From Platynereis dumerilii (taxonomy: Eukaryota; Annelida; Polychaeta; Phyllodocida; Nereididae), in contig JAPTHN010000001.1 in the NCBI GenBank assembly GCA_026936325.1, positions 99,773,859 to 99,837,858 of the forward strand: DNA of 64,000 nucleotides, written 5' to 3'. Positions within the stretch are counted from its first letter, which is position 1; every line of letters begins with the position of its first letter. Under the pieces are notes generated by a model. The model ran no database searches, was not told where the DNA came from, and saw only the letters and a list, made by a program, of their open reading frames with translations. Of this stretch, positions 57,441 through 64,000 are shown piece after piece. Position numbers and translations under genes: made by a program.

Positions 57441-58030
57441 TCTCTGAGACTCTTTCTGGTTCAGCCGAAAATGTCTGACAATCTGCTGGTATAGATTAAT
57501 GATTAACAGTGTTGGTAAACCACCAAAAAAAGTTTCAAAGAATGTTTTAATCGGAACCACAAGACTTATTTCATCACAAAAAGAGCACAGAATAGTGGAT
57601 ACCAATACCATATCATGGCAATTTATACATATATGCATCAACAAATCAAGTGTATGATATTTCTCCAGAAACATATTTGTTATGTCACATATATATGTAT
57701 GCGTAAGTAACGCATTCATTCATGATTGAATAATGAGCAAATGAATCAGATGAAATTCCAAACTATTCCAAACTAACATTATGAAAACAATTCGATAGAT
57801 GGGTCAATTTTGGTCAATTTTGGTGCTATAGATAATTGTCAAAACGGTATGATGAAGCAAAAAGTAGCCAATTTGCAAGGCATACATGGATAATCGGTTA
57901 AGAGATTATTTGAAAAGAGATATAATAATGGATAGAATTATCAAGCCATGACACTTAGTATCCCAGGGAATGTAAAATAATATATAATTTTCAGGAGTGG
58001 TTCAAATTAGAAGTTGGTTGCCATTCAGAT
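57441..58030. other. Non-coding stretch, no gene seen
   Basis: AT-rich. A short direct repeat TTTTGGTCAATTTTGG lies near 57,805-57,825. Nothing else. Confidence 0.5.
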
Positions 58031-58160
58031 CAGTGGCGTATTTAGGGGGGGGGGCATGGTGCCATGCCCCCTCCCCGGCCAAAATTAACATGGAACAGAT
58101 AGGAAGTGTAGCGGAGCGCCGCCTATTTGCCCCATTTCTAGATAAGCCCCTGAAATTTCA
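58031..58160. mobile_element. CAGTGGCG-ended MITE relic
   Basis: CAGTGGCGTATTTAGGGGGG opens the segment, with a GGCATGGTGCCATGCC palindrome and C-runs just inside. It is the same style as 42,564 and 50,157. The right end is not identified. Confidence 0.5.
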
Positions 58161-58888
58161 GATAATGTAATATTGAATAGAATTACCATGCTATGATACT
58201 TAGAAAATGATAAATATGTCATGATTGAATAGAAAAAATACACATTTTGATGGATTATAGCAGGCCTTTCTTGCTAGTAAGCCTTTATTTTAAACAATGT
58301 ATCATCACTTGTTTTCTAAATAAATAGTAGACTAATATTCCAATAGTCCAATACTCTAAAAAAATATCTGTCTAAAAGTAATGGATTTTCATCTTGAAAT
58401 CAACTATTCATTGGAAAAGTCTATTTGCATGTTGTGAGAAGGCTGGATTAATTGTGAGAGTTTTTGTCTGGGGTTTATGAGTGGATTACCTTGTACGTTG
58501 TTCTTCTCATCTATTCAATGATCAGATTATACAGTACACAAAAGTTGGATACACCATTTGGTTGGCCAGAAAGTGACAACCTCAGCTGAACGGGCAAGGC
58601 AGAAGAATCTGTCCAACAGATGAACTATGTGGCGTATGTGCACATCTGCCTGAAAAATGAAAAATGAACCAAACAAGGATTATCGAAGCTCCAATTTGGC
58701 TGACCTATACTCATCTACAGATTGCCACTTTGACACTGTCCTCGTATATAGCAGTAAAAAAAGTTTCTTTGGAAACCTGACTTTTCCAGTGCACACAAAA
58801 CTGTTTGGAGCATCTTTGCAAGCCAAAACTTTCTTTTGCCAGAATATTACAGTCCTTGTCATACTAACGTGGAATCTCAAGTTCTTTT
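58161..58888. other. Non-coding stretch, no gene seen
   Basis: There is an ACTCTAAAAAAATATCTGTC word near 58,352 that recalls the hairpin-element terminus, but nothing pairs with it. Two opposed 80-aa open frames at 58,657-58,922 lack motifs. Confidence 0.45.
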
Positions 58889-59620
58889 CTATGCTGTAGG
58901 ACTGTGATGTCAGAGATGACACTATTCTAGCATTGCAATATATTTAAATTAACTTCAAGCTGTGATGTCATTTTAAACTGGGTCAGATTCCCCAGCTTCT
59001 AGCCAATGTGAAACCACCAAACTGAGCATCACAGTTTCGACTAAGTGTCAGAGTGAAAATTTGGTCTGGGAAAACCCATACAAGTTTGACATCACAGTCT
59101 CTCAGCCAATGGGCTGCCAGAACAAATATACATAACGTAAGCCATGTGTTTACATACAAATTGTCAAAGCCTCTGTTTATACTGACTTCCATCAAAGTTT
59201 AAAGTTGTAAGTTAGCAAGTTTGTAGATTAATCAAAAACTCTGTGGGGATTATAACAGTTGTCTACTGACTGTGAATGCTCACAAAGCTGCCATTTGGTA
59301 GGATTAGACTGGTGATTGCCTGTAATAAACCATTGGGATCACAAATGTAATGCTTCCTTCAATATATCAATGTTTGAACTTTGATGCTTTGTTTACTGTC
59401 AGCCCATTGGCTATCAAGTTGTGATGACGTGGTTGCAGGGGTTATCCCTGATAAAATTCTTACTCTGACACTGTTGAAACTGTGACGCTCAGTTCAGGAG
59501 GATCAACATTGGCAAGAAGCTCGGGAATCTGACTCAGTTTGAAATGATATCACAGCTTGTAGTTAATTTACATATTCCAATGCTAGAATAGAGTCTCTTA
59601 CATCACAGTTCAACAGCATG
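58889..59620. mobile_element. Foldback element with ~225-bp arms
   Basis: The left arm (58,889-59,118) and right arm (59,399-59,620) are inverted copies at ~80 percent. Shared words include ATGCTGT, ACTGTGATGT, AAGCTGTGAT, GGTCAGATTCCC-like, GCATCACAGTTTC, GTGTCAGAGT and AGCCAATGGGCTG. The ~280-bp spacer is unique and has no gene. Confidence 0.82.
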
Positions 59621-59696
59621 GAAAAAAAAAAGATATTCAACGTAAGTATGACAAGGACTGCAACCTAAAAGGGAGCACCAAACGAATATGTACCAA

Positions 59697-59768
59697 TTGG
59701 AAGATATTATAATGAGACATGGATGTCAGACAGTTATATTTGCTGATGACACTCAGATATATATGTTA
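59697..59768 (+). pseudogene. Tiny LINE reverse-transcriptase fragment
   Basis: One frame reads LEDIIMRHGCQTVIFADDTQ and IYML, matching the catalytic-box region of CR1/L2-type reverse transcriptases (typically RHG, then YADDTQLY). Only ~24 codons are recognisable and no LINE flank is seen. Chance matching of this motif is unlikely but not excluded. Confidence 0.55.
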
Positions 59769-59809
59769 CGTGTGATAATGATAGTAGTGTTTTAAAAATT
59801 GAATTCCTG

Positions 59810-59889
59810 TGAGCTTACATAGCTTGTTCTTTTAAGTTGTGATAATCTGGCCATTATTATAACTTAAAATAACAAGCTATGTCAGCTCA
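59810..59889. repeat. Hairpin related to the 60,097 element
   Basis: TGAGCTTACATAGCTTGTTC and its complement (ending AACAAGCTATGTCAGCTCA) pair over ~37 bp. The sequence just right of it (CAACCATCTCACTCAATCA) is the inverse of 60,139-60,160 (TTGAGTGAGATGGTTG), so this is an inverted partial copy of the next element. Confidence 0.7.
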
Positions 59890-60096
59890 AAGATATTGCG
59901 CAACCATCTCACTCAATCATTTTAAGCTGACTGAAAATTCAAATTTGCAGAGCTTTGGTATAATCAGACAGTTATAGTGATTTGGTCCAAGTCAAAAATA
60001 CTTAGCCCTAATCATTGCGTCTTTTCTGGACATGTGTGGATATTGTGAATGACTACACACACAGTTATTCCAACACATGCATATGTGACTACATGT

Positions 60097-61098
60097 ACAC
60101 TGTAAAATCGGACTCGCTGATTTAGCTCAACTTATTGAGTGAGATGGTTGCACAAGTTGATTGAGCTAACATAGATTAATGTTTTAAGCTGAGATAACTC
60201 AAAATACCGAGCTGAGATAGCTCAAAATACTAAGCTATGTTGACTAAGGTATTCAAGCTGAAAAAACTCAAAACAGTGAACTGTGTTGACTTACAGCTCA
60301 AAATATTGAGTTTTGTTGACTTATTGATCCAAGCTGACACAACTCAAAATTTTTAGCTGTGTTGACTTATTCTTAGTTGTTTTTGATTTATTTTTAGTTG
60401 TTTTTGATTCATATTTGTGTGACCTGTCTTATAAAGTTATTTATGAATATGGGCTGTAATCCCAAAATATTGTTTGATCTCTCAAGGGGATCCACCTGAT
60501 CCAGTATGCTTCATTTCAGCACACCGTGGACAGGCCCAAGATGCATTCAACAAAGACCATTGCATCACAAGGAGATTTAAAAATTAATTTCTTGTGAATA
60601 AATCCCAATGGCCTGTGGCTCATCTCAGTTGGTACACAGTGCTAGAAGCCTATATTTGAACACACTCTGACTTGGAAATGTTGGTTGACGTGAAAAAGCA
60701 TACATCTAATTACTCCCACAAATTAATTTAAGAGAGATAAAAATAAAAAGGTAACCAGCTAAAGTGGTGTGCTACTCATTTTTTCTCTTGGATAGTGTAA
60801 TATAAATGTTCTTTTTTCTTGTAAGTAAATAATTATTTAAAACTAAATGCAGTCTTATGAGAAGTGCTTGTTATAGATGGCGCTATATGTGGCATGACTG
60901 AGATGTCAAGCTGTCTGCAACAACTGAAGCTTTCATGTTTTCACAGCTTAATGTTATGATTCGTTTGGACAACTTACAGCATTGAGCTATCATACCTTGA
61001 CAACTTGTAGGATTGAGCTATCATAGCTTGAAAATTATTAACATTCTCAGTTAGCTCAAATTATTTGCTTCAACACAGTTTTCAAATTTTACAGTGTA
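60097..61098. mobile_element. ~1-kb MITE with reiterated AAGCTGA/ACTCAAAAT units
   Basis: GTACACTGTAAAAT at 60,095-60,108 and its exact complement at 61,086-61,099 bound the element; TA may be the duplicated target. From 60,187 to 60,375 four to five ~45-bp units with AAGCTGA, ACTCAAAATA and GCTNTGTTGACTTA follow each other. Inverted versions (ATTGAGCTATCATA) occur near the right end. No transposase frame. Confidence 0.78.
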
Positions 61099-61522
61099 CT
61101 TTCAAAGTTTAGCAGTTTTAAATTAATAAACCATCGCTAATAAACAAAGCACTCAAGATTGCAGACAAATATCCCTCCTGAAAGTTAATCTTCTGGAGGC
61201 AATTTAAATTTAGATGATATATGACCGTGCTTCATTGTGAAATTTAGGGATTCCAACTTAATTAGGGTGTTTACTTAATCATATAATTGCATTGCAGTGG
61301 ATGACTTGATCAGGTAATTTGTCTAGCCTCTGGATATCATCATACCCCATCATCACTCCATCTACTTGATGAGCTTCGAGCTCCTATAACTTGGTTGAGT
61401 ACGGTATACCAAATTGCATCGTCCAGGTCTTATTCCTCCCATGGCATGGGTTAGTTTGTTCAAAGCTCTATTATGCATCCAATAAGCATGATGTCATGCA
61501 GAAGTTGGTTGTTGGATCAATA

Positions 61523-63451
61523 GGGCGTGTCAATTTTGGAAAAAGTTTGAAATCGCAAAAAAGCCCCTCTAAAAGGATGACTATGGTCCAGGGGAGTCAA
61601 TTGGTACCATTCAAATTGAAATTGAAGGATGTTTAGCTTGGTAAATCTTAATTTGAAAATTGTATGTTAAATTTTATTTGAAAAAAAAAAAAAACACATT
61701 TTCTGAAATAACTCAAAAGCCATTGGTCTTGAGCCAAAACATTGTATTGAAGTTGAATATGAAAATGTGTATTCCATAAATGTTGATGCCATTTGCATGT
61801 CCCTAGTTCCAATATTAGCCAATATATGGCATATTTAGTGTTTTTATTGATTATATTATCATTTTTAAATCAATGGGACAAGAAAAGTTGGTTTTAGATG
61901 TCACCACTTCTTGAAAATTGACTTCTGAGGTACTATTCCGTTTAGTGTTCTCAAGCAGGTTGTTTGAAACAGTCAATATGCCATATCACAAACTAAAATG
62001 TTGACAATGAGACAAGATATTGCCTTTTGTAATGTACAACTCATCAACACCATGTGCAAGGTATTATCTAGACAATTTTAAAATAGCTATATCGCATTGT
62101 GTTACAAATGAAATATAACAAACTAATCAAACTTGTTTGTGCAGATGACAACATTTGTAACACCAAATAGATGATGCATGACAGCAATTTACAAATTGAT
62201 GAAATATCCTTTTTAAAGTTTACTTAATTGCGGGATGTGTGTCTGCTGCATGTTAGGTTATTGAAGCAGCAGTCATCTTTTATAAGAGGAATACTTGACC
62301 TGCACCAATACGACCCTGCATAATCCTTAACACATCATTTTATATTCTGACAATGCTCTGGTCACTTCAGTACCTGTGTGTACGCGCTCATTCACAAACT
62401 TCTTAATTTCTCCGAAGCAAGTAAGATCACAGGTACCAGCAATGTCCAGCATGCAGAGATATGATGCCTGATGAGCCAATCATTTCAAGAAAGGGTTTTG
62501 AATTTTTGTTAATGAGAGATAGCTTGGCCTAACAGAACTGCTCAACGTACGTACATATGCAACGTATTCCCTCTACTTCCAATTCTCAGAAAATTGATGA
62601 CAGGAAGTTCAGGAACTGCCTTTGCTATAAGACATCCTAACTGTTTCGAAAGAGCAGTTTGGATTCAACAGTGACAATTTAGATTGCAGGTCAAAATCAA
62701 TGGTTATTTGTTTGCGCCCCAAAAGGCACCTGATATCAACACAGGCACGAATCCCTCTTTAGATGATCAACTCTGCAGAAGATATACTTGAGGCTGCTTA
62801 TACCTCCCTGAAACAGATACAAAAATACTCATGGATGAGTCCACACATGTCACTGCAGTGCCAGTAATAGCCATGATATTGACAGGATATAGAAATATGC
62901 AGAGTTTATTAAGAAGGTAATTACTATATTGAGTAAACTATGTGATGATATATACCTGTGCTCAAAAAATAAACAGAGGAAAAATATCAGACATACTAAA
63001 GCATGCCAATTTTAATGAACATCACAAATTCGGTTTCATTTGTAATCGATCATCATGTAATGCCATAAAATTAGTATCAAAAATGCTCCTGACTATGCAA
63101 AAACAGATTACCATTGTTGTGAAATATTAGTTGATAAGTCCCCTTTTTAAAATTGTCTGTAATGCAATGTATGTGTTCTTTATTAAACCACTCAAGATCT
63201 ACTTGTTTCACAGTCAACATTCTGGTATGACATATTGACAATTTCAAGCATCCTTCTTGAGAATACAAAATGTTGCATATTATCCATTAAATATCCAAGC
63301 ACCAAATTGTGTGATTTTGATGATGATTACCTGAAATATACTGCATTTCAGGAACTACACTTTAACTAGTACACATATCCCATGGACCACAGTTATCCTT
63401 TTGGAGGGCCTTTTTTTGCGATTTCAAACTTTTTCCAAAATTGACACGCCC
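61523..63451. mobile_element. 1.9-kb TA-flanked element with ~80-bp terminal inverted repeats
   Basis: TA, then GGGCGTGTCAATTTTGGAAA and AAGTTTGAAATCGCAAAAAA; the right end is the inverted complement ending GACACGCCC and TA. Pairing is nearly perfect for ~56 bp and continues weakly to ~80 bp. The interior has no convincing transposase. A short frame at 62,942-63,130 (NEHHKFGFICNRSSCNAIKL) faintly recalls a reverse-transcriptase fingers motif. Non-autonomous Tc1/mariner-type is the simplest reading. Confidence 0.85.
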
Positions 63452-63453
63452 TA

Positions 63454-64000
63454 CTCTATATCCTGCTGCTTGGCAGTTAAAGATCACTTTTAAACCAAAC
63501 TGTGGCACTTAATAACACAGTCTTATTATGCATCCATAACAAACAATTATTACAAGGCTGTACTTGTTATTAATTACCACAAATACAGGGATGATCCACA
63601 GCCATATCTATCTTAGATGGATAAATGTGATGGCCTGTTTATCCGAATGGAGAACCAATTCAATATGAGGTGCTATACAGTAGTGCGAGGTGGATAATTA
63701 GCCTAACAAGAAATTTTCTGATATGCAATTGAATTATCTGGGACTACGAATAGAATCAGTCAGAATCTGGATAACACTCCTCAGGAGAATAAAAAGTAAA
63801 TTTATATTTATCCGATATACAGCAGCATCATTTGATAGACTCTTAATTAACTTGCGATGATGGACGTACTAATATCATGCAGATGAAGTTTCATCTAAGA
63901 AATATGTTGCAGTTTATCGAATGTTGATACTTATATAGCCTCTAAACTTGTCAATGTAAGAAACGGCGTGAAAAAATAAATATTCTTTACCATTTTCAAT
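63454..64000. other. Non-coding stretch, no gene seen
   Basis: AT-rich with no open frame of note to the window edge. Confidence 0.5.

Noticed and set aside
58346-58400. CTCTAAAAAAA word as another hairpin-element end
   Set aside because: No inverted partner and no AAACCA/TGGTTT words nearby.
62942-63130. 62-aa frame as a reverse transcriptase
   Set aside because: Only a vague likeness (HHKFGF, NRSSCNAI) and no catalytic box; too weak to call.

Overview
The window is AT-rich, intron- and repeat-dense animal DNA. It has no long host gene, operon, rRNA or tRNA that I can recognise. GT-AG splice signals, LINE endonuclease/reverse-transcriptase genes, TA-flanked mariner-type elements, many small inverted-repeat elements and frequent TAGGCCTA-like words suggest a marine invertebrate, probably a deuterostome such as an echinoderm or hemichordate. 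The organism call is inference. I saw no LTR element, retrovirus or Polinton.

Layout. 1-12,270: mostly non-coding, with several non-autonomous inverted-repeat elements, including a ~950-bp TA-flanked element (4,532-5,478) and an element with a minisatellite core (7,588-7,882). 12,278-43,080: three tandem copies of one segment, A (12,278-18,537), B (18,538-34,585) and C (34,586-43,080). The copies have different lengths because each took its own insertions. B and C share a mariner-type element and a retroposon that A lacks. B alone carries a 3.3-kb LINE, an unclassified 2.6-kb transposon with 8-bp target duplications, a hAT-like element full of GACTCC and other pieces. C alone carries a 1.07-kb LINE fragment. 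A ~2-kb stretch of B and C is nearly identical while its surroundings are several to >10 percent diverged. 43,459-43,647: a near-perfect hairpin element. 44,505-55,870: a second tandem pair (D1/D2); D1 is split by ~6.6 kb that includes a 4.9-kb element with ~165-bp terminal inverted repeats and a decayed multi-domain gene of an uncharacterised invertebrate family. 55,871-64,000: more inverted-repeat elements, a ~730-bp foldback and a ~1.9-kb TA-flanked element.

Coding content. The only long open frame is the LINE polyprotein at 28,290-30,686 (minus strand); it lacks one catalytic aspartate codon. Possible host-derived coding material is limited to four decayed copies of a short secreted-looking exon (two each in B and C), some blocks kept open in every copy of the tandem unit, and a few weak single-exon candidates. 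The window's main interest is how the segmental duplications, dated by their insertions, record the order of transposition, and how often its small transposons are built by reiterating their own terminal motif.
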